Below are positions 41,019 through 53,072 of a DNA stretch of 64,000 nt, piece by piece (positions within the stretch are counted from its first letter, which is position 1; each line of letters opens with the position of its first letter). A program made the position numbers and the translations under genes. The DNA is taken from assembly GCA_010909165.1 (NCBI GenBank), contig MU008161.1, positions 1,240,001 to 1,304,000 of the forward strand, read 5' to 3'. Source of the DNA: Anthoceros angustus. Its lineage: Eukaryota > Streptophyta > Anthocerotopsida > Anthocerotales > Anthocerotaceae. The notes beneath the pieces are model-generated. The model searched no databases. It saw only the letters and a list, made by a program, of their open reading frames with translations, and had not been told where the DNA came from.

Positions 41019-42360
41019 TTTTGGCGCCGTCGGGAATGAAATCGCGCAGTGCGTGGATGCGGAGGACGGGAGGTAGTTAAGGACGAATTGCTAAGAGAGC
41101 CGGACGAGATCGCCAGCGCCCGAGCGCAGCACGTGAAAGACGACGAGCTCGAGGCGAGGACACCACCCACGGTAAGTGCGGTGGACTTGCTGATCGTGAG
41201 GAAGAAGTAGCACCACGCCAAAGTGGGGAGCGGTTCCTCAAACTTTGCGGGCGGCGATGGCAACAACGTCGACTCAAGCGACTCTTTGGAGGTAAGAAGG
41301 AGAGACGTCAAAACCTTCGTGGAGGATTTCGTCGCGAGCGAACTTCAATGGGAGGATCGGATGCACACCATCCAAATTGCTCCAAGGGGTCCTTCATGAA
41401 CGGCGGCTGGTACCGGAAGTATCGCCACCCTGCATCGCTCCGCAACCTTCGCGTTGAAGGATGCCTTCTTGAACGATTCCGGAATTGACCAGAAGGCTAC
41501 GCCTTGTCCAAACTCGAGAACCTCAAGCGGGGCAAGTTGGGATCGACATCGAACCCCACGCGCTCGAGATCGACCACCCACACCACCATGCAAAGGTACG
41601 CTGGTTCTGGCTTACCTAAGCCAATGGCTAAACACGTCACCGCTGGCAGAAAGATGTGAGCAAGGCGGTCCCATGGAGAATTAAAGAATCGATGCACCAG
41701 CGGCGAGGCGCCTCTAGGAAGAAGAAGAAGAAGAAAAGCGGGTCGGACTCAAGATGAAGAGTCCTCGGAGGAGGAGGATGATGAGGCGAGGTGGCATCGG
41801 AGGAGGAAGAGGACTCGAGGAAGAATCAGGATGCCATGAAGAAGAAGAACCTCGTCAAGAAATAAGAAGAAAAGCCCGTGAGTGAGCGGAGGGGAAAGAA
41901 GGAGGTTATGATACCGACCGGCGGTAGAGGTTCCACCGACCCAACTCCGTTGAAAGAAGTAGCGGGGCTGAGGGAAGATTTGGAACGGGTGATGAAGAGG
42001 GTGGAGGAGTTGACGATCAACCAAGTGAAGGACAAAGAGCGGCGGAAGGCGGCCACCACGGTTCGAACCCATCTGTGGTGTGCGGTATGCCACCAGCATG
42101 GGCACTCAAAGGCAAATTGCCCCTCCAGACCCGTGAACCAGGTAGAGTACGATTATGGGGAGGAGTCTGAGGAATGGGAGGATGCTTACCAAGTGCAAGA
42201 AGCACCCCCGGGGCCGCGATACCCGAAAACGATGTATCCAGCCGGAGGTCCATCCATACACCGCCCGATGCAACCTCGAATGGGAGGACCAGGAATCCTT
42301 GGTGATGGTCTTGGGCTGGGAACCCGGGCACTCTCAACGTGTCCCATATCCCACCGCATA
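41019..42360 (+). pseudogene. gypsy gag remnant with CCHC zinc knuckle
   Basis: Gag-like sequence in broken frames. The best part is an open frame 41878-42366 with a helical segment (LREDLERVMKRVEELTINQ) and the zinc knuckle CAVCHQHGHSKANC at about 42080-42121 (C-x2-C-x4-H-x4-C), which binds the element RNA. Upstream, 41.0-41.9 kb reads in several frames with many interruptions. Confidence 0.75.
41022..41036 (+). promoter_or_regulatory. primer binding site, tRNA-Asp type
   Basis: Three bases after the LTR, TGGCGCCGTCGGGAA matches the complement of the tRNA-Asp 3' end (expected TGGCGCCGTTGCCGGGGA) apart from a short internal deletion. The tRNA-Asp gene at 17580-17651 has the corresponding 3' end. 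Confidence 0.8.
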
Positions 42361-44010
42361 AGGTAATGGAGATTTTGAACGCCAGTGGGGATTGTGGGCG
42401 TGCACATGGCAAGACTTGTGTCCGAACTCGCTCAAGAACCGCCACGCCTGGGGAGCCTGATCACGACGCCTTCCTAAGGCGCGCTACAAATTGAGGATGC
42501 ACACGGAGGGAAGAGGCCAAGGGACTTGGAACGGAGTGGTAGGGGAGGAGAAGGCGGATCCGAGGTACCGGAAGTGTCAACAAGGAGCGAAGGAGAGGAG
42601 GCAAGAGGAAGAAAAATGAAGACACCCAACGGACACGGAGGACGGACACCGCAAAGGAGGCAACCTGCTAAGGAAGGAGAGTTAAATCGCCTGCCAGAGG
42701 CCGCCCAAGCCTCCGAAACGTTGGGAGAAACGGACCCACCCAAAGCAACACCTCGCCCACCGGATGTGGCGAAGTGGCGAGATGCTTCGTGAAGAGATCC
42801 GACAGATTCAGGAGTGGTCCACCACCGTGGTGTGAAGTGAGCCGGAGGACTCGAGGGCACGCGATGCGTCAAGGAGCCACCCACACCTTTCAAGGTAATG
42901 GAGATTTTGAAGCGGTTGTGTGGGGATTATGGCGGTAGGGCACATGGCGGCGTACCTTGTGTCCGAATCCTCGTTCAGAACGTGCGCTCGCCACTCCGGA
43001 GGCGATGACGCCTCCCTTCCTAAGGGGCGCCCTGCTACAAATTGAGGATGCACGGTGGCGGAGTGGGAAGAGGCGCCAAGGGACTTGGAACGGAGTGTGC
43101 GGCGAGGAGGAGAAGGCGGATGGAAATCTTGGAGTGTCAACGGCCGGAAGGAGCGAAAAGAGGCGGTTAAGAGGAAAAATGAAAAGAGCGGATACGGAGG
43201 CCGGGACACTGCAAAGGCAACTCCGGCTAAGGAAGGAGAGTTAAATCAGGGCAGCTCTGCGGGAGGCCGGGAAGCCTCCGGAACGTTGGGAGAAACGGAC
43301 CCACCCAAAGCAACACCTCGCCCACCGGATGTGGCCCGAGAAGTGGCGAGATGCTTCGTGAAGAGATCCGACAGATTCAGGAGTGGTCCACCACCGTGGT
43401 GTGAAGTGAGCCGGAGGACTCGAGGGCACGCGATGCGTCAAGGAGCCACCCACACCTTTCAAGGTAATGGAGATTTGAAGCGGTTGTGTGGGATTATGGC
43501 GGTAGGGCACATGGCGGCGTACCTTGTGTCCGAATCCTCGTTCAGAACGTGCGCTCGCCACTCCGGAGGCGATGACGCCTCCCTTCCTAAGGGCGCCCTG
43601 CTACAAATTGAGGATGCACGGTGGCGGAGTGGGAAGAGGCGCCAAGGGACTTGGAACGGAGTGTGCGGCGAGGAGGAGAAGGCGGATGGAAATCTTGGAG
43701 TGTCAACGGCCGGAAGGAGCGAAAAGAGGCGGTTAAGAGGAAAAATGAAAAGAGCGGATACGGAGGCCGGGACACTGCAAAGGCAACTCCGGCTAAGGAA
43801 GGAGAGTTAAATCAGGGCAGCTCTGCGGGAGGCCGGGAAGCCTCCGGAACGTTGGGAGAAACGGACCCACCCAAAGCAACACCTCGGTTTCCATGTGGCC
43901 CGAAGTGGCGGAGATGCTTGAGGAAGAGATCCGAGACCGAGTGGTCCGACCACCAGGAGTCTGGAGGCCGGAGGACTCGAGGCGGGCGTCTGGTGAGCCA
44001 CCACACCTTT
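42360..44010. repeat. three tandem copies of a 530-568 bp block inside the gypsy element
   Basis: The boundary TTTCAAGGTAATGGAGATTT recurs at about 42355, 42888 and 43456, and CTACAAATTGAGGATGCAC at 42484, 43034 and 43602. Copies 2 and 3 are almost identical, differing mainly by run-length changes such as GGGG to GGG; copy 1 has several larger deletions. The block lies between gag and protease. Confidence 0.9.
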
Positions 44011-44089
44011 CAAGGTAGCCGACACGATGATGGATCAACAACATTTGGTAACAGAGGCGTTGTTAAAAGAGCCAGTATCTGAAGTCGGA

Positions 44090-45130
44090 GGGCCATCGTG
44101 AGACACAACCACGACGAAACCCCTTGAGTCGAAGGACAAGAATGTGGAGGTAAGGGTAGTGTCTCAGACCGGGCGTGGTTCAGAAATTGCGTGTGTGATC
44201 AAGAACGACTCGATACGGGTCGGAGGAACCTCATCACAAGCCACCGCAAGACGGCTAGTTCATCGCTTTGAGCCATCCACCAAAACCCCTTCTGATGGCG
44301 GATATGTCACGACGCGCCACTGGGGAGTTGTCCGAGTCCAAGCCACCATAGTGGAGCCCCTATACATTGACTCAGTCACCCGCCGACCTCCGCACGAGGT
44401 ACTGCTGGGACGCCCGTGGCTCCTTGCTCGCATAAAGTTACACTGGCAGAAGGAAATCCACTTCAAACCCGTGGATTGGGATCCAAGGTCGAGAGGGAAG
44501 GGTGGCTCTCACTTGGAGTAAGGATATACCTGGGGAAACCGTGAGCACCACGGAGGTACACCGCCTGTGATAGTACGATGATGGATCAACAACATTTGGT
44601 AACCAGTTGTTAAAAACCAGTATCGGGGAAGTCCGGAGGGCCATCGAGACACAACCCACGAAACCCCTTGAGTCGAAGGACAAGAATGTGGAGGTAAGGG
44701 TGGTGTCTCATACGGACCGGGCGCCGATGGTGGTTCGTAGAAATTGGGGTGTGTGATCAGAACGTACTGGATACGGGGTCGGAGTGAACCTCATCACGGA
44801 AGCCACGACGGTTGGGGTTCACGCTTGAGCCATCCACCAAAACCCCTTCGGATGGCGGATATGTCAAGCGGTAGGGAGGTCCGAGTCAAGCCACCATAGC
44901 GGAGCCCCTATACATTGGACTTGTGATCATCGGACCGCCGGACCTAGGGTGAGTCTGTTGGGACGTCCGTGGCTCGGCTTGCTCGGACAACACTTGGAGG
45001 AAGGAAATCCACTTCAAACCCGTGGATTGGGATCCAAGGTCGAGAGGGAAGGGTGGCTCTCACTTGGAGTAAGGATACATGTGGGAAGCTGTGAGCACTC
45101 AGAGGGTACACCTCCCCGGATGTACGGATG
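44090..45130 (+). pseudogene. gypsy aspartic protease remnant, duplicated
   Basis: A frame at 44144-44521 ends with the protease C-terminal pattern VLLGRPWLLARIKLHW. A second, more decayed copy follows (44575-45110), where LLGRPWL recurs; the period is about 535 bp. The active-site D-S/T-G triad is not preserved well enough to place. Confidence 0.65.
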
Positions 45131-45499
45131 ATGAAAGGGAAGACATACGGCGCCCTTTCCCCAAAATCACATGGTCGAGGAGGAGATGGATTCTGAGGAT
45201 GCCTTTGGAGCGAGGTGGACGAGGAGGTCGCCGATTGCTTCCGGGTGTAACAAGAGACGGGGCAAGTGAAGAAGAGGGTCCAAAGAAAGATGAAGAGGTG
45301 GGGACCGGGAAGTAACCCGCTCACCCTGAACTCTTCAGAATGGGGATGCGAGAGGACGATCCCGAGTGGAGGGGTTTGGACGCAGCGAGGCAAAGACGAG
45401 AACGGGAGACGGAACCCGACGACGGAAGAAGTGGAGGTCCGGCCAGCAAATTCGAAGTTTAAAAAGGCATGCCTCGGACTGAAGGAAGGACTAAAGCAC

Positions 45500-46790
45500 T
45501 GGGGAGTTTTATGAGGTGTTCGCCTTCAAGGTCACGGACATGAAGGGCATTCAAGAAGTGGGAGAGCATAAGATCGATTTGCCGTGAGCGTGCCACCCAA
45601 TCCGACAATACAAGCTCAACCCCAAGTATTCGATCAAGGTGAAGGAGGTCCTTGATAAGTACCGGAGGCGACATCATTTTCCCCATCACGCCGTGGGTTG
45701 CGCCGATTGTGGTGGTCCCAAGAAATGTACCAGACAAATTGTCAAGATTGAGGAAGCTCAAGAACGGAGAAGGACCACTTCCGATGCCATTCAGACGACA
45801 TTTTGGACAAGGTCGGACGGACTACTTACTCCTTCCGGATGGCTACTCCGGACAACCAATTGCACCTAAGGGAGTTTGACCGACAAGACGACCTTCACTA
45901 CGAGAGTACGCTTGCCTACAAGAGAAGTGCCTTTGGGATGACCGAGCGCTGTGGTCGCTGCTCATGGTGACCAACGCCTTCCGTGACTCGAGGGACTTCA
46001 TGGAGATATTCTCGGATGATTTTGTGTGCATGGGGAGCAGACAAACACCTTGGACATCTAAGAAAGTGCTTGAGCGCCGCCGAGACTCAATTGAGCCTAC
46101 ACCGAGAAATGCTACTTTGGAATGACGGAGGGAATCTTCTTTGGGACATCGGGTGTCGGCGGGGAATCGAGGTGGACCAGACAAGGTCCGGTCATCCCCT
46201 CCACCAACCTAAAGGAGCCGAGAGGTTTCGAATGGTGGGATACTACCGGTTTATTAAGGACTTTGCAAGAGGGCTTAAGTTGATAATCCATCAAGGAGGA
46301 GGATTGGACCGGTCTCGGAGAGAGGAGGCCTTCCGGATTTACGTAACACCTTGGTAAGCGCCTTCGAGAGGACCGGATCGAGCAAGAAATTTCATGTACG
46401 TAGATGTGTCCGCTTTTGCTATCGAGTAGTCCGAGCCGTAAGGACGACAAGCCGGGATTATCCCGATACTACGCGGACGATACCACCCACGCTGAACGAA
46501 AATACACAACTACAGAAGGCCAAGCACCGGGTATGGTATATGTCAAGAAATTCACACACTACCTACCCAAAGGAGTTTGTGTTCTATGTAGACCACTCAA
46601 GCATCCGGTGAATAAGGCGGACCCGTCCGGACGGATAGCAAGGTGGATATTGTTGCTGCAGGAGTTCACGCTCAAGTGGAAACAAGACAAGGGAGGCAAG
46701 AAATGCATTTCCACGATTGAAAACAGCAGTGTTGAGAGATCGGGAAGATGCGTTCCGGATGAGACATTGGTTGCCGCAGAAAGTACAACC
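45500..46790 (+). pseudogene. gypsy reverse transcriptase and RNase H remnant
   Basis: RT words appear in shifting frames: PITPWVAPIVVVP (about 45685), LPDGYSGQ (about 45830), and GYYRFIKDFARG (about 46235), with the YxDD region reduced to FSDDF at about 46010. RNase H follows with HYADDTTHAERKYTTTE-like sequence (46470) and NKADPSGRIARWILLLQEF (46610). Many one- to six-base deletions break it. Confidence 0.8.
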
Positions 46791-47199
46791 GAGGAGCCAC
46801 CGATCAACCCCAAGCTACGAGAACTGCAGCCTTAGCGTTGAGAAGGGAGGGTCCGCTACCGTCCGACCCACGAAGAAATGGAGCGGTACTGGGAATGGAG
46901 CTCCCAAAATCACTGTGGATGTGAGGGAGGCATTCGGCACTATGCTCGACCCTTCGTAATGTACAACGGTGTGTGTTCAAATTAGGGCCGACGAGTAGAC
47001 GAAGGTACTTACAACCCAGGAGCGGCCGCCGTGGGAATGCACGAAGGATTGGGGAGGACACTACGCAAAGACAGTCACCACCAAAAGATTTGAAGCGGAT
47101 ACCGTGGCCAACAATGTATGGGGACACCCACCGCTTGTGAAGAAGTGTGATGTCACGATCGAAGCCGACTCCACAACACAATGGCCGCAAGCACACCCA

Positions 47200-47610
47200 T
47201 AACTAGCGCCTTTTGAGAAGTGGGGCATCGACTGCCTCATACAACCAACCCGAGGCACACACAAAAGCGTACATTTGGTGGCAACGGACCACCTGTGGTA
47301 GAGGCGGTCGCAACGAGAACGGACTCTGCAAGCACGGTGGCAAAGTTCCTTTATGAGAACATCATCACGCGGTATGGGTGTCCGCTGCAGCTGGTGAGCG
47401 ATAGAGAGACTCATTTCCTCAATGATGTGATCACTGCAATGACGGACTATTTTGGCATCACACATCGCAAGACAGCGCCCTACAACCCGAAGGCTAATGG
47501 GTTGACGGAGAAGACCAATGGACTCATCCGCCGATCCAATAAACTTACGTTAACTATGCACACGATCGATACCAAGTTGCAAGACTGGGCTTTCGTGACG
47601 AGAAGGTAAC
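47200..47610 (+). pseudogene. gypsy integrase core remnant
   Basis: The best-kept part of pol: an open frame 47220-47609 includes VEAVATRTDSASTVAKFLYE, RYGCPLQLVSDRETHF (second catalytic Asp), APYNPKANGLTEKTNG (catalytic Glu). The first Asp lies just upstream in another frame (ATDHL). The C-terminal domain after 47610 is frameshifted. Confidence 0.88.
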
Positions 47611-47705
47611 CACGCAACGAACTCAGACATTTAACCTATGGGCATTCGCCTGCTATGCCGGTGGAGTTTTGCGTACCAACGCCACGGATTATGATGGAGA
47701 GCCTA

Positions 47706-48745
47706 ACGGATGAGGAGAGCCAACCGAGCGCTTTGCCGGGTTTGTCCAACACACGAGGGTCGGGAAGAGGCACAAATGATGCAACTTGTAAATCAACGCA
47801 AGTCGTGGCATGACAAAGCGAATCGGGAAGTGATTTGGCCTCCTTTATGACCCGCATATGCACTTTCCGCAAACTTCACTTGAGGTGGATGGGTCCTTAC
47901 CGTGTGGTGTGTACGCAATGGGTCCGCTCAACTCGGCTGGATGGGGAATCTACAACCCGGTGAACGGGTGGCGGTAAAGAAGTATGCCTAGTGTTGGCGA
48001 GACGCCAACAGATGAGAAGGGGAGTATGTGGGCTACGGACTTCCCTTGGGGTTAGGAATAAGTGGGGTTTTGTTTTTTGTAGGTTGGAATAGTAAAATAA
48101 GGCGAAAGGAGGAATAAGCACGGATGGCGCTCGGACGACTTGGAGTAAGCAACGGACCACTCCGGAGTAAGCAACCGACCATACCACTATGGAAACTCCG
48201 ACTACCCGAGCAAGTCCGAGAAGCTCGGATACCCTGAGTACGCTGGGTAAGTCCGGACCCCGAGAGACAAGGTGACCCAGCCGGCCACTGTGAAGCCGGA
48301 CCTCAAGTCTGAGTGAGGACCTCGAGGTCCGCGGCAAGAAGGAGGAGCCCCTCCGACTTACGCTAGCAGATAGCCGGGCCCCACCGGCGAGGGACCTGTG
48401 GGGAGGCCGGTTAGCGGATGAGGAAAAGCGGAGCTCTTGGGGTTTGTCCAACACACGGAGGGTCGGGAAGAGCTGTGGATGCAACATGCAGAATCAAGAG
48501 TGGCATGGCAGCGCCGGAATCGGGGAGTATGTGAAGGCGGGAGATTTGGCCCTCCTTTATGATGCGGCATATGCACTTTCGGGCAAACTTCACTTGAGGT
48601 GGATGGGTCCTTACCAAGTGGTGCAGTGTCGCAAATGGGTCCGTTCAACTCGGCGGTTGGATGGAGGCTGGCCAACCGGGTGAGCGGGTGGCGTGTAGAA
48701 GTACCATGCCTAGTGTTGGCGGAGGCAATGATGAGAAAGGGAGTA
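47706..48745 (+). repeat. duplicated pol end, polypurine tract and truncated LTR
   Basis: The end of the internal region (GGGTTTGTCCAACACACG at about 47740) leads to a polypurine tract and an LTR start at 48027, but this LTR breaks off at about 48412. The sequence then jumps back to the internal region (same word at about 48440), reaches a second polypurine tract (GAGAAAGGGAGTA, 48733-48745) and the full 3' LTR. So about 720 bp is tandemly duplicated. Confidence 0.8.
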
Positions 48746-50015
48746 TGTGGGCTACGGACTTCCCTTGGGGTTAGGAAATAAGTGGGGTTTTGTTTTTTGT
48801 AGGTTGGAATAGTAAAATAAGGCGGAAAAGGAGGAATAAGCACGGATGGCGCTTGACGAGGACTTGGAGTAAACGGACCACTCCGGAGTAAGCAACGGAC
48901 CCGTCTGGAAACTCGGACTACACTCGAGGCAAGTCGGAAGCTCCGGATACCCTTGAGTACGGTAGTCCGGACCCCGAGACAGGTCGGACCTGGCCGGACT
49001 CGAGAAATAAGCCGGACTCCAGGTTGAGTCGGGCGGACCTCGAGGTCCGGCCTGCGGCGATGGAGGGCCCCGACTTACGCTAGGGAAGCGAATGGCCGGT
49101 GGCCACCGGAGGACCAGGGAGGCGAGGGGAGGATGACGCCGAGTAACGGGCGGTTGTCGACCGCCGCAGCCCAACCTCGGCTGTGATTCCGGAGAGAGGA
49201 GGGGCCCGCCTCACGGATCATCCGATTGGGAGCGCCACAACGCCGACGGAGATTGGACCACCCATCCCGAGGCGGAACCCAATCTTCCCGACCACCACCG
49301 AAGGAGATAGGGGAGGAAATAGGATGGTAGTCGATTAGGGCATACCGAAATGGCCATCACTGTAATAGGGGTGTAATAAAGACCGACCTTGGGCGTAGTA
49401 TAAGAGGGCCGAGGCCTAGTAAAGTATCTTTCTCTGGTGTTGATGCGTTCTTGCACCCTTTACGCCTTCTTGCTAACGCGAGTCCCGAGTCATCGAAAGG
49501 TGCACGACGACCCCGGAGATCGATCAAGGTCCCGTGACGGACTTAACGTGTGGTGGTGTGTGCAGGGAAGGACGACTGAGGACCCTTGTTCGTCGAGAGC
49601 GGCGGCCCAACGTCGAGCGGACCGGAACGTGTGAGCCGGAGGTACTTTGGGAGGGTGTGCAGAGCCCGGACGGAGAGGCCCGGTGGAGCAACGTAGGAGG
49701 TCCTGACTGTGTAGCCACTTGCGTTCTTTTCCAAGGTTGATAAGTGTAGAGAGAGCGATGAGGCGAAGAAATCAAGAACGAGTGACCAAGCGGACGCAAA
49801 CGGGTCTCAAACGCTTACACGGCCCGCTGTTCGGTGAACGTTATAAATAGCTGGTGTAAACGAAGATTGAGTGTGTTAAGGTGAAGTGGACCAAGAAAGG
49901 TGAGAATCGGTGAAGCGCGGCAAACGGAGCTATCATTCTCTTGGGAACGAACTCCATACCACAACGACACGGGATTGTGCGCGCCCGGCTGTCCATCAGC
50001 GAAAGTCGCGCCACA
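48746..50015 (+). repeat. 3' LTR of the gypsy element
   Basis: Starts TGTGGGCTACGGACTTCCC directly after the polypurine tract and ends GCGCCACA before the CTTGC target duplication. About 75 bp longer than the 5' LTR; the difference is spread over many small indels. Confidence 0.92.
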
Positions 50016-50020
50016 CTTGC

Positions 50021-52108
50021 CTTGTTGCTAGAGTGGCCCCGGCGTCGTCGCATCCTTAGGCTCCGTGGGAAACAGCGCGCCGAGCCTCGACGGGTTCTCC
50101 AAAACGGTGCGCTCGAGATGTGAAAGAAGGAGCGCCAGAGGGCTGGGTGTCTAGGCACGAGCGACTGAGAAAACTGCCAAAACGTCGTGTCGGAGAGTAT
50201 TCTTCTCTCAGTTACAGTGCGGCGGGCATTATTGATGAGTGGCAAGACGTCCTTTCATTGCCAGTAACTGCCACCTTTCTGCATCTTGTACCGCAGCTTC
50301 ACGCCTGCTGCCTTCTTGGCGCACATCCACGGGTCGTGACTATATGCCCATAACGGGTCGTGACTATATGCTAGGGTTCTGGCTCGCTGCATGTCAGACG
50401 ACCCCTTGCCACCGTCCACATGTCACCCTTCCTAAATTATGCCCCACACCGTCGGACCACCCAAGCCTTTCTTCGAACTTCTCCTCCAGACTTCTCCTCC
50501 GGACTTACCCGGAGTTCAATTCTCTCCTAATGCCGTCCTTCTCAACCCCCCCGGACCTCACCTACATTGAGCCGCGCTTCTGGATCGCCTTATTATCGTG
50601 CACTTTATTTCCCACACAAAGCCCCAAAAAAAAAAAAAAATCTCCTGCTAATCGATCCGAAGTGGAGTCAAGCATCCGTCCCTTGTCCACACCAAGTTCA
50701 AAAACTCTCCTTTCACCATACCATTACGAAAATAGTAAACATAAATAATGACATGCTGCACCATAGCCTTATCCCTACCCTCATCTATCAAAATTCCATA
50801 CCACGGACTAGCCTTCTATCTCTTTTTTTGCTTCATACAAAGATAATTGTTCAGCAAAAGCACATGCTTCTTACATGCACTATCAATAACATATGTGACA
50901 TAGATCCTCACATGGGGAACTCATTTCAATCCTATATTGCCCATGAACTCATATAATTTCTCATACTTCTGGAAGCTCAAGTACTTAGTTGCAACAAATA
51001 GGAGAACTTCAGTAAGTTGATGATCTCCTTATCTTTCTTGCAATAGTGAGCAACTGTGCTTTGCTCAATACAAGGTTAAATAGAGGAAGCAAGGCCTTCT
51101 TATGATATGCAGATCTAGAGTGGTCATCCAAGGCGGTCTTCAAAAAGTTTTTGTTTCCCAGCTGTGACCATGTTTGATAAGATAGCTTGGCTTGGTCAAC
51201 CTTGCCTGCTCCATGTCATGAACATCTCATATAAAACATCCTACAATCCTCTCCAACCATCCGAAGTTCTAACCAAGGAAAGGATATCTTCCATTCATCC
51301 TTAAAGCCTCTTGGCTTTGTAGTCTTTAGATGCTTTTCTTCAGAAGAGTCCTCCATTGCGTGCTTGGTAGCTTCTGATGACTCCATAGTTGGCGATGTTC
51401 CTCAACCAAATGTGAGGCACAAACCCTATAACAAAGAGTGTTTGTGTAATAGGTACCTTAAAACCTAATAATATTAATTTTAAAATAATATATTTATGTA
51501 CGTAATTGATTTTCATTACAATGTTTAGGATTTTATGCTAGCCCATATGCTTGAGCCGAAGAAAATGCAGAAACTAGCTAGTACGCTTGTGCGGTGAGCC
51601 GGTTACCGGGCGGTTCACAACAGGTTTTGCAAGTGGATTCAGATGCAATCATTATCTTTAGTGAAGTTTAGGCTTTAGCGTGCACCCAAACATGGCTTTC
51701 GAAATGTAGAGGCAAGCATTGGGTCGTCACCATGAAATGGGCATGAAGGCCTACTTAAGTATATTAGCTTTGTCAACAGGTCCGTCCAATCTGTAGTTAC
51801 CAAAAGAGCCCCAAAAAGGAAAACGGAGCTCCGTCCGTGATAAGTAGTACGGCAACGTACAGTGCTCCGTTTTTGTCCGCTCGTTTTTCACGTAAGGGCC
51901 TGACATGTGGGCCCAATATAGGTGCCTGTTTACGCACCCAGGATGTATCCCAGGTGCATGTGACCACCGGCCTACCTTGTCTCCGCTTTCGCAATCCATC
52001 GTGTTGTGCAGCAAGGTGCTCACACTCTACTCAATCTGTTTGAGACCACAGTGCTCACCCACCCAATTTGTTTAAGATCTTGCCCAACAAGTTCACTTTC
52101 AGTTCAAG
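50021..52108. other. old insertion target, then AT-rich intergenic DNA
   Basis: 50021-50200 is the sequence once adjacent to 39817, that is, upstream of the minus-strand coiled-coil ORF. After that comes non-coding DNA with a run of about 15 A at 50627-50641, a twice-repeated GGGTCGTGACTATATGC word at about 50332-50370 and AT-rich stretches. No gene is supported. Confidence 0.4.
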
Positions 52109-52477
52109 ATGGATCTGTTTGCCCAAAATGAGCAACTTCTATTTGTTTCAAGTGTTCCAACACAACAAGCTTTGGCTCTATCTGGGATCCCGAGACTTGG
52201 GAATCCAAAGTGGGTTGCTTGGACGATGGAGAGCACACTTGCTTTGATTACAGCATATGAGGAGATTTATGTCGACCAACTGCACAAGGGCAACCTTGGC
52301 GGACACCATTGGGAGGCTATTACTCTGAAGATTTTGCCTGCATATGTAGGTTTTGTTCCAACCGGTCTCCAATATCGAAACAAGATGGATAATTTGAAGA
52401 AGCAGTACAAGCAGGACGAGAAAATGCTAGGCAAGCTGGATGACAGATCTATCTATAGCACCAACAATGTAAGGTAA
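52109..52477 (+). mobile_element. Myb/SANT-like ORF of a PIF/Harbinger remnant
   Basis: A 122-codon ORF with a trihelix-like DNA-binding domain: VAWTMESTLALITAYEEIYV, HHWEAITLKI, and LQYRNKMDNLKKQYKQDEK. This resembles the Myb-like second protein of PIF/Harbinger transposons, and the transposase fragment lies right beside it on the opposite strand. It could alternatively be a host trihelix gene fragment. Confidence 0.6.
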
Positions 52478-52490
52478 TAAGGTCTACTCC

Positions 52491-53072
52491 TCAACCCTCT
52501 GATATGTCAGCCTGTCGTTGAGCTAATGGAATGACCACGAATGCAGAATATAACTTTGCAGGGTCACTCAAGATGGAAACAATAACCTTCGTATACTCAA
52601 CAACTGTAGCATCACCAACACCATACTTGGAAGCAACAGCGAGTGAAGGTAGACCTTTGCCCAACCTATGCAACACCATAGCAATAGCCTTTTTACATGG
52701 TATCGGCGTTCTTGGTGAAGTGTGTACTAAAAAGGGTTGCTATTGGTGAACAAGGACCATAAAAGTTGGGTAGGACATTCGATGTCCTCTACACCAATGC
52801 TCATCACATCTTTTAGGGCCCTCCAAGTGCCAATCTTGCATGTAAAGCTCTTCCCAAAGTCTTGTTGTAGATGGTGCCTTCCACCAAATACGCGGGATAC
52901 GCATTCCCATTGTCTCCACAGGAGCACCACCAGAAGCTGCGAGTAACATTGCGAAGAGTACATACATGACACTATCAAAGGAGCTCATATCCTCTATATC
53001 TCCAAGATGTAAAGGATGAGAAGCTCTGACATACAATATAGTATGAAGCACAAAGTAAATGACAGGATCCAT
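52491..53072 (-). pseudogene. PIF/Harbinger (HARBI1-like) transposase N-terminal fragment
   Basis: Reading from 53072 down: APSTTRLWEELYMQDWHLEG, HRMSYPTFMVLVHQ, then after a stop and frameshift at about 52740, AIAMVLHRLGKGLPSLAVAS and KYGVGDATVVEYTKVIVSIL. These match the helix-turn-helix region before the DDE nuclease in HARBI1-like proteins. The DDE part is absent. Confidence 0.7.

Larger units (their letters stand above)
39818..50020 (+). mobile_element. Ty3/gypsy LTR retrotransposon, nearly complete but decayed
   Basis: The element spans 39823-50015 (10.2 kb) and is flanked by the 5-bp direct repeat CTTGC (39818-39822 and 50016-50020), the target-site duplication. Order on the plus strand: 5' LTR, PBS, gag with zinc knuckle, a triplicated block, protease, reverse transcriptase/RNase H, integrase, polypurine tract, a truncated extra LTR and the 3' LTR. 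Integrase after RNase H defines Ty3/gypsy. All ORFs are broken by many short indels. It landed 14 bases upstream of the start of the minus-strand coiled-coil ORF, so that ORF and 50021 onward were once contiguous. Confidence 0.9.

Noticed and set aside
43055-44082. 251- and 153-codon plus-strand ORFs with almost identical sequence
   Set aside because: They lie in the triplicated block of the gypsy element, are Arg/Glu/Gly-rich and match no gag or pol domain; the similarity is due to the tandem copies.
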